DNA of 64,000 nucleotides from Mycobacterium sp. ITM-2016-00318 (GTDB taxonomy: Bacteria > Actinomycetota > Actinomycetes > Mycobacteriales > Mycobacteriaceae): assembly GCF_002968285.2 (NCBI RefSeq), contig NZ_CP134400.1:682001-746000 (forward strand), given 5' to 3'. The notes beneath the pieces were generated by a model that searched no databases, had not been told where the DNA came from, and was given only the letters and a program-made list of their open reading frames with translations. Position numbers and translations under genes: made by a program. This document shows positions 55,147-63,691 of the stretch, piece by piece (the first letter of the stretch is position 1; the number at the start of each line of letters is the position of its first letter).

Positions 55147-57519
55147 CTAGATCATGTCCTTGTCGGTCAACCAGCGCATCAGGAACCAGCCGACGAACAC
55201 CGGCAGCCAACAGGTGAGCACCCGGTACAGCAGTACAGACGGCACCGCGATGCCCGCGGGCACGCCGAACGCCGCAAGGCCACCGATGAGTGCCGCCTCC
55301 ACCGCGCCGACGCCGCCGGGGGTCGGCGCTGCCGAGGCCAGGGTGCCGCCGATCATCGTCACCACCGTCACGGTGACGATCGAGACGTTGCCGCCGAACG
55401 CCTCGATGCACGCCCACAGCGCCAGCGCTCCACCGAGAGTCGTTGCTGCGCAACCAAGAACGATGAGGATGAGGCGCCTCGGCTCGCTCGCCAGCTCGCG
55501 GAGGTCGTCGAGCACCTCCCTGACCCGTGGCCCGACCGTCCCGGTCAGGAACCTGCGCAGCCTCGGCACCACGACGAACGCCGCGAGCACCACGAGGATG
55601 GCGGCACCGACCGCGTAGACGATCTGCGCCGACGGAACGAACTTGGCTAGGTCCGCCGACGCTCCCGCGAACGCGCTGAACAAGATCAGCAGCGTGATGT
55701 GGGTTACCACCTGCACCGACTGCTGCAGCGCCACAGCGGTCGCCGCCCGCAGCGCGCCGAGGCCACCCTTCTGCAGGAACCGCGCGCTCAGCGCCAGACC
55801 GCCGACACCCGCCGGGGTCGTGGTCGCTGCGAACGTGTTGGCCACCTGCATCAGCGTGAGATTGCGGAAGCTGACCAGCCCGTCGGCACACGCCCACAGC
55901 GCCGCCGCGGCGCCGACGTACTTCGACACTGAGATCAGCAACCCGAGCAGCGCCCACCAGTAATTCGCGGTCCGGAGTTCGGACAGGAACGTCGGCACGG
56001 TGCTGATGAACGGCAGTGCGACGTAGACGAGCGCCACCAGCAACACCATCTGCAGAATCTGGTTGCGATTGAACCGGGTGACCGTCGCAATCTCGATCTC
56101 GTCGGCGCCGGTTTGCAGCATCACCTCGTCGCGCGCGGTCGAGAGGACTCCGCGGGCGTCGGGGATCGACTCCCTGATGCGCTTGGGCACAGCCGCTTTC
56201 GCCAGTCGCTGCGAGGCGGTCAGGACGGCGCCTTTGCCGAAGACCCCCATCGCCGCGCGAACCGCGGTGGGTGCGTCATACAGCGCGGTCGTCGTCACGA
56301 GCAGCTGCGCGATATCGGACTGCAACTGCGCGTCGGTGGCTCCGTACTCGGCGTGTTCGAACCCGCCGAACATCACGGTGTCGCCGTCGACGGAGATCTT
56401 CCTCGCCCGCAAGTCGCCATGAGAGATGTGTTGGTCGTGCAGAATGCGCAACGCGCCCCAGATCCGCGGCACCAGTGTGGTTTCTCCTGCCTCGTCGACT
56501 GGTGTGCCACAGGCGGGAGTGTGCGCGTACAGCGTCCACCCACGGTCGAGTGGTGTCACGGCCAGCGGCGCGGTGTTGGCGACGCCGAGGTCGCCGATCG
56601 CGATCGCCATCAGTGCGCGGTGCTCGACGACGCGGCGCATCGACGCGTGGAACGGCGCCGTCTCGCCGCCGCGCAGGGTGAATTTTCGCCACAGCTGGCG
56701 CAGCGCGCCGCCGCTGCGCTGGTTCGGGCTGTACAGCTCGAGCTCCTTGACCGTGCCGTCCTCGCACGTGGCTGAAAGCAGGAGCGACCCGCGGCCTGCG
56801 AGCCGGACCACGGTGAGGTCGCTGACCCGGCAGCCCCGGCGATCCATTGCCCGTACGGCACCTTCGAGCGGAACCTCGAGGGCCGGTGTGCCGACGACGA
56901 GGATCACCAGCGCGCCGACGAACCAGCCGACCGCCAACCCGAGCAGCGATCGGGCGGGTACCACGGCGCTGACGGCGAGATGGATGGGGATGAATGCCAG
57001 CAGCAGCGCCCACCACCAGTGCCGCCAACGCGCAGGCAACCACGGTCCGGACACCGTCAGCATCGCGGCGAGCATGGCGATCCAGCGCGGGTCGTCGAGG
57101 AACTGGGAGAGAAACGTCTTGGGTTGCTCGGCGACGTCGAAGTGCCACTGCGGCGCGGAGATGCCGTCCGGTCGCACCGAGAGCGCAAGAACGGCGATCA
57201 CGCCCGCCGCCGCGTAGGCGCCGAGCAGCTTCCAGTGCCTACCGGCGATCAGCCCGATGAGGATGGCGAACGGCAGCGCGAGAATCGCGATGCCGTAGGC
57301 CAGATACACGAGGTTGGACTGGGTGGGGGTAAGCACGCCGACGATGTCGGAGATCGATTTCTCCAGCGAAACCCAGTCATATCGGGTGATCAGTGAGCTG
57401 GTGATGACCACGCCGAGGAAGACCGTGGCCAGCAGCAGTCGCAGGATGTCGCTGGTGCGGCGGGCCAGCGGCTGCAGCAAGCTGCCAGTAACGGTGATGT
57501 CCCGCCCGTCGACCCGCAC
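55147..57519 (-). CDS. Flippase-like (UPF0104/LPG-synthetase N-domain) membrane protein with degenerate kinase-like domain
   Basis: A 790-residue protein in three parts. N-terminal ~200 residues: about five membrane helices (DILRLLLATVFLGVVITSSL...). Residues ~215-470: a soluble protein-kinase-like region with RILHDQHISHGDLRARKISV and TVMFGGFEHAEYG; the catalytic-loop Asn is replaced (RK) and DFG reads GGF, so it looks like a pseudokinase. Residues ~480-790: eight or so helices of the UPF0104/MprF flippase type (AATTTPAGVGGLALSARFLQ; SAAPTPGGVGAVEAALIGG). It probably moves or senses a lipid under nucleotide or protein control. GTG start at 57519. Confidence 0.8.
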   Translation of the reverse strand: MRVDGRDITVTGSLLQPLARRTSDILRLLLATVFLGVVITSSLITRYDWVSLEKSISDIVGVLTPTQSNLVYLAYGIAILALPFAILIGLIAGRHWKLLGAYAAAGVIAVLALSVRPDGISAPQWHFDVAEQPKTFLSQFLDDPRWIAMLAAMLTVSGPWLPARWRHWWWALLLAFIPIHLAVSAVVPARSLLGLAVGWFVGALVILVVGTPALEVPLEGAVRAMDRRGCRVSDLTVVRLAGRGSLLLSATCEDGTVKELELYSPNQRSGGALRQLWRKFTLRGGETAPFHASMRRVVEHRALMAIAIGDLGVANTAPLAVTPLDRGWTLYAHTPACGTPVDEAGETTLVPRIWGALRILHDQHISHGDLRARKISVDGDTVMFGGFEHAEYGATDAQLQSDIAQLLVTTTALYDAPTAVRAAMGVFGKGAVLTASQRLAKAAVPKRIRESIPDARGVLSTARDEVMLQTGADEIEIATVTRFNRNQILQMVLLVALVYVALPFISTVPTFLSELRTANYWWALLGLLISVSKYVGAAAALWACADGLVSFRNLTLMQVANTFAATTTPAGVGGLALSARFLQKGGLGALRAATAVALQQSVQVVTHITLLILFSAFAGASADLAKFVPSAQIVYAVGAAILVVLAAFVVVPRLRRFLTGTVGPRVREVLDDLRELASEPRRLILIVLGCAATTLGGALALWACIEAFGGNVSIVTVTVVTMIGGTLASAAPTPGGVGAVEAALIGGLAAFGVPAGIAVPSVLLYRVLTCWLPVFVGWFLMRWLTDKDMI

Positions 57520-57690
57520 GCCGACTAGTTAACACTGACCGCTCAACCGCCGTGCACGACATTGTGCAGCGGTTCGCCGCGCGCCAGCCTTCCGATATCG
57601 GCGACTCCCATGCAGATGCCGCACCCACCTCGCGCTAGATCGGACTGCGATTCGAGCGGTTTCGGCGATTCCGTAAATTACGCTCACGCC

Positions 57691-59241
57691 ATGCCGGAAA
57701 CGGCGTACGCCAAGTGCGGCGATCTGAGCCTCGCCTACCAAGTGTTCGGTGACGGGCCGATCGAGCTCGTGTTCATGGGGCCGATGGCCAGCCACGTCGA
57801 GTTGTTCTGGACCCTGCCCGACTTCAAGTCCTTCTTCGAGCAACTGGCAACGTTCTGCCGCGTCGTCCTGTTCGACAAGGCCGGTCTCGGGCTGTCCGAC
57901 CCGATCCCGCAGGTGCGCACTGTGGATGATCGGGTGACCGAGATTGAGGCCGTGATGGACGCCGTCGGCTTCGAGGAAGCGGTCATCTTCGGGATGAGTG
58001 AAGGCGGCCCGGCCTCCGCCGTATTCGCGGCGAAGCGGCCCGAGCGCACGAAAGCGTTGATCCTCTACGGTTCGTATTCGTGGATTCCGATCGGCTCGGA
58101 CGACGTCGACGGTGACCCCGCCGAGCTTCGCGCGCGCTACTACGCGGAAGGCTCGTTTGACGACCGGTATACGCCGACTGTGGATCAGATCGCGAAGCTG
58201 CAGGCGATGACCCGCGCGGGCTTCTCGCAGTGGGGTACCGGCGAGATGATCAAGTCGATGTTCCCGTCGGCACGATCGGGGCGGCAACTGGGCATGTTCG
58301 AGCGCATGTGTGCCAGCCCGGGAATGATTCGGGCGGCCATACAGTCGCTGTTTCGGCTCGACATTCGGTCCCTGCTGTCGAGTATCACCGCGCCGACCCT
58401 GGTGATTCACGCGCGCGACGATCCGATGCCGGTGCAGTTCGGCCGTTATCTCGCCGACCACATTCCGCGCGCAAAGCTACTGGAGATCGAGGGTTCGGAC
58501 CACGCGCCGTGGTACACCGAACCGGACCGGGTCCTGACTGCCATCGAAGAGTTCCTCACCGGCAGCCACCTGGCCCCCGCGCAGTCGCATCGCGCACTGC
58601 GGACGGTGTTGTTCACCGACATCGTCGCGTCGACCGAACGAGCCGCGGCATCGGGTGACGAGCGGTGGCGTGCACTGTTGCAACGGTTCGGCGAAATCAC
58701 CGACAGCCTCGCCGATCCATTCGGCGGCACGGTGGTGAAGAGCACGGGCGATGGACACCTGGTGACATTCGACGGTCCGACGCAGGCCATCCGATATGCC
58801 GAGGCGTTGTGCCATGACGCCGAGACGCTGGGTATCGACATCCGGGTCGGCATCCACACCGGAGAGTGCGAACTTCTGGATGCCGATATCGGCGGCCTTG
58901 CAGTGCATATCGCGGCGCGAATACTCGGCCAGGCCTATGCGGGGGAGATCCTCGTCTCGCGCACCGTGCGTGATCTGGTCGTCGGATCGGGCATCGCGTT
59001 CGACGACCACGGTACGTTCGAGCTGCGCGGTGTTCCCGGCAGGTGGGAGCTGCTTGCAGTGGATCGACATGGGGCACAGGCAGATTCGGCCGAGTCGAGG
59101 TTGAGTTCGATGCCGACGCCTGGTCCCCGCGAGGCGATGCGTCCGGCGGACAGGGCGGTCGGGGCAATGGCCAGGCGCACACCGTGGATCCTGCGCGGCG
59201 TGGCTCGCATCGCTCCGATGAGGACCACCACCCGCAACTAA
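57691..59241 (+). CDS. Alpha/beta hydrolase fused to class III adenylate/guanylate cyclase (LipJ-like)
   Basis: A 516-residue two-domain protein. Residues ~1-285: alpha/beta hydrolase with VVLFDKAGLGLSDP, the nucleophile motif VIFGMSEGGPASAVF and the histidine in EGSDHAPWYTEPD. Residues ~295-460: a cyclase catalytic domain with TVLFTDIVASTERAAASGDE and TVVKSTGDGHLVTFDG, which carry both metal aspartates. The layout is that of mycobacterial LipJ (Rv1900c). It may make cAMP in response to an ester ligand or hydrolysis product. ATG 57691 (MPETAYAK) is chosen; the frame opens earlier at 57562. Confidence 0.88.
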   Translation: MPETAYAKCGDLSLAYQVFGDGPIELVFMGPMASHVELFWTLPDFKSFFEQLATFCRVVLFDKAGLGLSDPIPQVRTVDDRVTEIEAVMDAVGFEEAVIFGMSEGGPASAVFAAKRPERTKALILYGSYSWIPIGSDDVDGDPAELRARYYAEGSFDDRYTPTVDQIAKLQAMTRAGFSQWGTGEMIKSMFPSARSGRQLGMFERMCASPGMIRAAIQSLFRLDIRSLLSSITAPTLVIHARDDPMPVQFGRYLADHIPRAKLLEIEGSDHAPWYTEPDRVLTAIEEFLTGSHLAPAQSHRALRTVLFTDIVASTERAAASGDERWRALLQRFGEITDSLADPFGGTVVKSTGDGHLVTFDGPTQAIRYAEALCHDAETLGIDIRVGIHTGECELLDADIGGLAVHIAARILGQAYAGEILVSRTVRDLVVGSGIAFDDHGTFELRGVPGRWELLAVDRHGAQADSAESRLSSMPTPGPREAMRPADRAVGAMARRTPWILRGVARIAPMRTTTRN

Positions 59242-59253
59242 GGGGGCCGGGGA

Positions 59254-59952
59254 ATGGACCTGCCGCGGACACTGTACGGCCAGTTGTATCTACTGGCCTA
59301 CGACCGCAAGCGTCGGCGCTTCGAATACGACTACGACGACGCGTGGAAGATGCGGTGGCGCTTCGGATACGCGCTGAAGTCCGCGGTGCTGGCGGATCTG
59401 TATCTGACTGGCTTCATCCAGGATTGCGAAGGCAGGGCACGCCGGGTGAATTCGGCGAGCCACCCGGACCCCTTGCTCGACAATGCGTTGACCCGGGTCG
59501 ACGGTCGGCTGTGGAGCGAGATGATCGCCAACGACGGCCGCGCCTGCAGGGAGGCCGTGCGTGACGAGCTGGAAGCCGCCGGGTGGATCGACGGACGCGA
59601 GCGCAGGACGTTCGGAATCCTTCCGCACAGACGCCAGGCGGTCTACGACGTGGACCTCGTTGAAGCCTCGGCGGTCCGCGTGAAAGAGGCGCTGCGCAAC
59701 ATCCTCGCCGACCGGCCCGCTGATCCTCGGTCGCTGGCGGTCGGGCTGATCGCGGTACAGACGCAGATGCCCGCGGTATTGAGCTTCAACGTCAATGAAC
59801 AACACCGCAACGCGTTGCGCGAGATGACGTTCGCCGCGATCGAGCCGATCCTCGGACTGTACCAGGCGATACATAACCAAGTCGCTGACATGCATTCCGG
59901 CATGGGTGGGAGCGGAGGTTGTGGCGGCGGCGGTTGCGGCGGCGGCGCCTAG
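59254..59952 (+). CDS. GOLPH3/VPS74 (GPP34)-family protein with Gly/Cys tail
   Basis: A 232-residue soluble helical protein. It starts MDLPRTLYGQLYLLAYDRKR and has ALKSAVLADLYLTGFIQD, ACREAVRDELEAAGWIDGRE and DPRSLAVGLIAVQTQMPAVL, the GPP34 framework. In eukaryotes this fold binds phosphoinositides; bacterial roles are unknown. The last ~17 residues are GGSGGCGGGGCGGGA-like, a possible lipidation, metal-binding or low-complexity tail. It lies 12 bp after the LipJ-like gene, probably in one transcript. Confidence 0.82.
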   Translation: MDLPRTLYGQLYLLAYDRKRRRFEYDYDDAWKMRWRFGYALKSAVLADLYLTGFIQDCEGRARRVNSASHPDPLLDNALTRVDGRLWSEMIANDGRACREAVRDELEAAGWIDGRERRTFGILPHRRQAVYDVDLVEASAVRVKEALRNILADRPADPRSLAVGLIAVQTQMPAVLSFNVNEQHRNALREMTFAAIEPILGLYQAIHNQVADMHSGMGGSGGCGGGGCGGGA

Positions 59953-60396
59953 CCGCTCGACGCGTCTCGGTGCCGAACGCGTCTGGTTGATGTCCAGCTG
60001 TCGACTGCTCAACCCCGACATGCCGGGACAGTCCGACATGTTGATGTCGTTCACCGACGTGACGGCGGAAGGGACCGCCGCGGACAAGGTCTGTTCTATG
60101 CGTCCCACGATGCGCTGACGAAGCTGCCGAACCGCGCCTCGGTGCTCCGCAAGATCAACAGGGCGCTGGCCGCACGCGAGGAGCACGGCAAGTTGCGGGC
60201 GGTGCTGTTCATCAACATCGACGACCTCAAGGCGACGAACGACACACTCGGTCACACCGCCGGTGACGACGTGCTGCGCAGCGCCGCGCAGTGTCTGCAG
60301 CGGGTGATGTCCGACGGCGATGTGGCCCGACCAGCACTCCGATTCAAGCGAGTGTTGGCAGCGCTGTTGCGTCGAGATCTGCACGTTGGCTGTTGA
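59953..60396 (+). pseudogene. Broken PAS-GGDEF diguanylate cyclase, 5' part
   Basis: One frame reads ERVWLMSSCRLLNPDMPGQS and LMSFTDVTAEGTAADK (end of a PAS domain). A different frame continues FYASHDALTKLPNRASVLRK, VLFINIDDLKATNDTLGHTA and DDVLRSAAQCLQRVM (start of a GGDEF domain). The frame then leaves homology before the GGDEF motif itself, ending ARPALRFKRVLAALL. The missing C-terminal end appears on the other strand at 60407-60520. The gene is therefore both frameshifted and rearranged. Confidence 0.65.
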
Positions 60397-60406
60397 GTCG
60401 CCGGTG

Positions 60407-60520
60407 TCACTGCCATGACGCAGAAATCGGCGGCAGCCACGGGCCGCTAGCCGCCTGAACGTCGGTTCGCTTGGCCTCATACATCGCAAGGTCGGCATCG
60501 CGCAACAGCGCACCGCTGGT
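60407..60520 (-). pseudogene. Inverted GGDEF-domain C-terminal fragment
   Basis: On the minus strand the frame reads SGALLRDADLAMYEAKRTDV and ends SASWQ at the TGA (60407-60409). ALLRDADLAMYEAK is the typical end of GGDEF domains. It lies immediately after the 5' part of such a gene but in opposite orientation, and abuts the aldehyde dehydrogenase stop. A local inversion or a second insertion would explain it. Confidence 0.6.
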
Positions 60521-62115
60521 CAGTCCTGCTGGAGCCGGCCGTCGATGCGCCGCCAGAGATTATCGGGGTTGCCGTCAGCGATTGCGCTGGGCAGCAATGA
60601 CTTCGGCACATCTTGGTAGCAGACGGGCCGCAGATATCGTTCGATCGCGCGGACGCCGACCGACGTGGTCCGCGAGTCGGACGTCGCAGGAGAAGGGCCG
60701 CCGTGCACCATCGCGTGGCACACCTCGACGCCGGTGGGCCAGCCGTCGAACAGGATCCGGCCCGCCTTGAGCTCCAGCAGCGGCAGAAGCGCTCGCGCGT
60801 CGTCGAGATCGGATTCGTCGGCGTGCACCGTCGCGGTGAGCTGGCCCTCGATGTTCTCGGCGGCCGTCCGCATCTCGGCGGCGTCGGCGCAGCGGACGAT
60901 CAGGCTCGATGACCCGAAAACCTCGGCCTGCAGCGTGTCTGACTTCAGGAAGCTGTCCACATCGGTGGCGAACAGAGCTGCGCGGCAAGTGGTGTCGCTG
61001 TCGCTGGGCGCGCCGCGCACGATCAGTTCGGCTTCCCCGGATAGTTTGGTGACACCGTTGGCGAAGGCGTCGGCGATACCGGGGGTGAGCATCGGCGTGG
61101 CCGCCGACTGGGCGATCGCGTCGCGGGCGGAGCCGATGAATGTGTCGAGTCCCGGCCCGTCGACCGCGATGACAAGGCCGGGATTCGTGCAGAACTGCCC
61201 GGAGCCCAGCGTGAGCGAGCCGACGAATGCGCGACCCAGGTCGGCGCCGCGGCTGGCCAGCGCACCGTCGAGCAGGAAGACCGGATTGATGGAGCTCATC
61301 TCGGCGTAGACCGGGATCGGCTCGGGCCGGCCGGCCGCGGCCGCGACGAGTGCCATTCCGCCGGAACGGGATCCGGTGAATCCCACGGCCTTGATGCGCG
61401 GATCGGTGACCAGGGCGACACCGAGATCGGGGCCGAATCCGTACAGCAGCGAGAAGGTGCCCGCAGGCAGACCGGCGGCGGCGACGGCGTCGGTGATGGC
61501 ACGGCCGACGATCTCCGACGTGCCGGGGTGGGCGTCGTGTGCCTTGACGACGACGGGGCAGCCCGCGGCCAGAGCCGATGCGGTGTCGCCGCCTGCGACC
61601 GAGAAGGCCAACGGGAAGTTGCTGGCGCCGAAGACAGCGACGGGGCCCAGCGGGACCGATCGTTGGCGGATATCGGGCCGGCGCAACGGAGTTCGGTCGG
61701 GTAGCGCCGGGTCGATGCGGGCCTCGTTCCAGCTGCCCTCTCGCAGCACGCCGGCAAACAGCCGGAGCTGTCCGGTGGTGCGGCCGACCTCACCGGTCAG
61801 CCGGGCCTGCGGGAGGCCGCTTTCGGCGGCCGCGCGCGCGACGATCGCGTCTTTGACGGCTTCGATGTTGACAGCGATGGTTTCGAGGAACTGGGCGCGC
61901 TGCTCGGCGCTGGTGGTGCGGTAGTCGGCGAAGGCGGCGGCGGCAGCGGCGCAGGCGGCGTCCACGTCTGACGAGTCGCCGTAGAAGTAGGCGGGCTCCA
62001 GTTCCCGGCCTGCGGTGGGGTCGAAGGCGCGGATCGATTTGCCGGAACCTCGCACCTGCTCGCCGGCAATGAGCAATCGTCCCGTCAGCGCAGTGTCGGG
62101 CATCGTCGCAGTCAT
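60520..62115 (-). CDS. Aldehyde dehydrogenase (alpha-ketoglutaric semialdehyde dehydrogenase type)
   Basis: A 531-residue NAD(P)-dependent dehydrogenase. Motifs: VAVFGASNFPLAFSVAGGDT (cofactor domain), AVGFTGSRSGGMALVAAAAG, the catalytic glutamate in PIPVYAEMSSINPVFLLDG and the catalytic cysteine in LTLGSGQFCTNPG. This set fits 2,5-dioxovalerate dehydrogenases, which finish sugar-acid or hydroxyproline breakdown. GAGGAACAC precedes the ATG at 62115 (MTATMPDTALTG). No sugar-acid dehydratase genes are in the window. Confidence 0.88.
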   Translation of the reverse strand: MTATMPDTALTGRLLIAGEQVRGSGKSIRAFDPTAGRELEPAYFYGDSSDVDAACAAAAAAFADYRTTSAEQRAQFLETIAVNIEAVKDAIVARAAAESGLPQARLTGEVGRTTGQLRLFAGVLREGSWNEARIDPALPDRTPLRRPDIRQRSVPLGPVAVFGASNFPLAFSVAGGDTASALAAGCPVVVKAHDAHPGTSEIVGRAITDAVAAAGLPAGTFSLLYGFGPDLGVALVTDPRIKAVGFTGSRSGGMALVAAAAGRPEPIPVYAEMSSINPVFLLDGALASRGADLGRAFVGSLTLGSGQFCTNPGLVIAVDGPGLDTFIGSARDAIAQSAATPMLTPGIADAFANGVTKLSGEAELIVRGAPSDSDTTCRAALFATDVDSFLKSDTLQAEVFGSSSLIVRCADAAEMRTAAENIEGQLTATVHADESDLDDARALLPLLELKAGRILFDGWPTGVEVCHAMVHGGPSPATSDSRTTSVGVRAIERYLRPVCYQDVPKSLLPSAIADGNPDNLWRRIDGRLQQD

Positions 62116-62341
62116 GTGTTCCTCGGCCTGGAAACGTCGGTTCCGTTGTGGAGCGGGGTGCTGTATGACACCAACGGTAGAAGCGGTATCAATGCTTGTC
62201 CAAGGCCATTTGAGGCTCGACTGATGCACCGATTGAATTAATCGAACCTAGTCTCAGAGCGGTTGGCGAACTCGATAAATGTCTATTGTGAGGTCGCGAC
62301 GGTAATGTCTGGCGAGGATGAAAGGCAGAAGGGGATAGCAA

Positions 62342-63616
62342 ATGGACCTCGTGCTCGGTCTGTCGGTCACCTCGACAGCCGTCCGATGGGTGCTTGTCGA
62401 AGGTGTGACGGGCGACGGTGACGCCGTAGACCGCGGTGTGCTCGACGTCGCCGACCCCGCTGATTTTGACGCGGATGCCCTGCTCACGGTGCTGCTGGAC
62501 GCCAACGAGGCGGTCGTGGAAAGCGGCCTTCACGCTGCGGGTGTCACGTGGACGCCGGCGGGCGAGGTCGTCGCGGGCGCAATCCTCGAGGCACTCCAGG
62601 CGCGGGACGTGCAGGACGCCATCGCGGTGTCCGAACTCGAGGCTGCAGAGGCGCTGGCGAGCGGCATCTCCGCGATCTCCGGGTACCAGGACGTCGCCGT
62701 CTGCGTGTTCGAGCCCGACAGCACACTGGTCGCCCTGGTGGACGCCGGCGGGGTGACCGTCGACCCCCAGGACATGGTTCCCGACCGCGACGTCGAACTG
62801 TCCGCCAGCGTGATGGCGCTCGACCTCAATGACCGCCAGCTCGACGCCATCTTCGTGGTCGGCTCGGCCAACCTGGAGCCCGTGGTGTCCTCGATGGACT
62901 CCGTCGCCGCCGCCCCGGTCATCTCCTCGGCCGAGGCAGATATGGCGATGGCACGCGGCGCCGCGGTGGCGTCGGCCATGGCCGTCATCTCCATGGGCGG
63001 CGGATCCGCATCACTGTTCCGGCTGCGGGAGATGTCGCGCACGAGCGTGTTGACGGCCGTCGTCGTCGGCGCCGCCGTAACCCTGGTGATCTCGCTTTCG
63101 GTGGTGCTGGGGCTGCAGGCGACGTCGGATTCCCCTTCGGAGACCAAGAACGCCAACGCGACCACCGAGCAGCTCAACGAGGGCAAGTTCGGCGCCGAGG
63201 CGAAGGCCGCGCTGGCCGCTCCGAAGCCGGCGCAGCGTCCGGCGGCGCCTGCGCCGAAGCCCGCGGCCAAGCCGGCTCCTGCGCCCGCCGCGCCGCCGCC
63301 CGCTCAGACGAGGGTTGCTTCGCCGCCTGCGCCCGTGGCGATACCGGATGTCGATCCGCCCGCCGCGGCTCCGCCCGCACCGGCCTACGTGCCACCGGCC
63401 CCCGCTTACACGCCGCCCGCACCCGCCTACACACCGCCGGCCCCGGCCTACACCCCGCCGGCCCCGGCCTATACGCCTCCGGCACCTGCCTACACGCCGC
63501 CCGCGCCGCAGGTTCCCGCTGTGCAACCGGAACCGCGTCTGCGCGACAAGATCATCGAGCGCATTCCGATCATCAACCGGTTCCACGACCCGCAGCCGAT
63601 GTACCCCACGAACTAA
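62342..63616 (+). CDS. Actinobacterial membrane protein with ASKHA-like N-domain and PAPAYTP repeat tail
   Basis: A 424-residue protein. Residues ~1-225 resemble an actin/Hsp70-type nucleotide-fold start (MDLVLGLSVTSTAVRWVLVE; VCVFEPDSTLVALVDAGG). One membrane helix follows at ~237-260 (SVLTAVVVGAAVTLVISLSV). After it come Ala/Pro-rich linkers and six PAPAY(V/T)PP units (63375-63500), ending in a conserved-looking KIIERIPIINRFHDPQPMYP. The tail probably spans the cell wall. Similar proteins occur widely in mycobacteria; role unknown. Confidence 0.75.
   Translation: MDLVLGLSVTSTAVRWVLVEGVTGDGDAVDRGVLDVADPADFDADALLTVLLDANEAVVESGLHAAGVTWTPAGEVVAGAILEALQARDVQDAIAVSELEAAEALASGISAISGYQDVAVCVFEPDSTLVALVDAGGVTVDPQDMVPDRDVELSASVMALDLNDRQLDAIFVVGSANLEPVVSSMDSVAAAPVISSAEADMAMARGAAVASAMAVISMGGGSASLFRLREMSRTSVLTAVVVGAAVTLVISLSVVLGLQATSDSPSETKNANATTEQLNEGKFGAEAKAALAAPKPAQRPAAPAPKPAAKPAPAPAAPPPAQTRVASPPAPVAIPDVDPPAAAPPAPAYVPPAPAYTPPAPAYTPPAPAYTPPAPAYTPPAPAYTPPAPQVPAVQPEPRLRDKIIERIPIINRFHDPQPMYPTN
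63375..63510 (+). repeat. Tandem 21-bp repeats encoding PAPAYTP
   Basis: Six consecutive units of about 21 bases (GCACCCGCCTACACACCGCC type) encode PAPAYVP and PAPAYTP. Synonymous changes between units show the array is old but could still vary by unequal exchange. Confidence 0.8.
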
Positions 63617-63691
63617 CTGCGGCGCCGTCAGCCATCCTCGGGGCCGCCGCGGCTACGTGCGCCGACTACCGGGTCGCGAGGCGGCGCTGTA

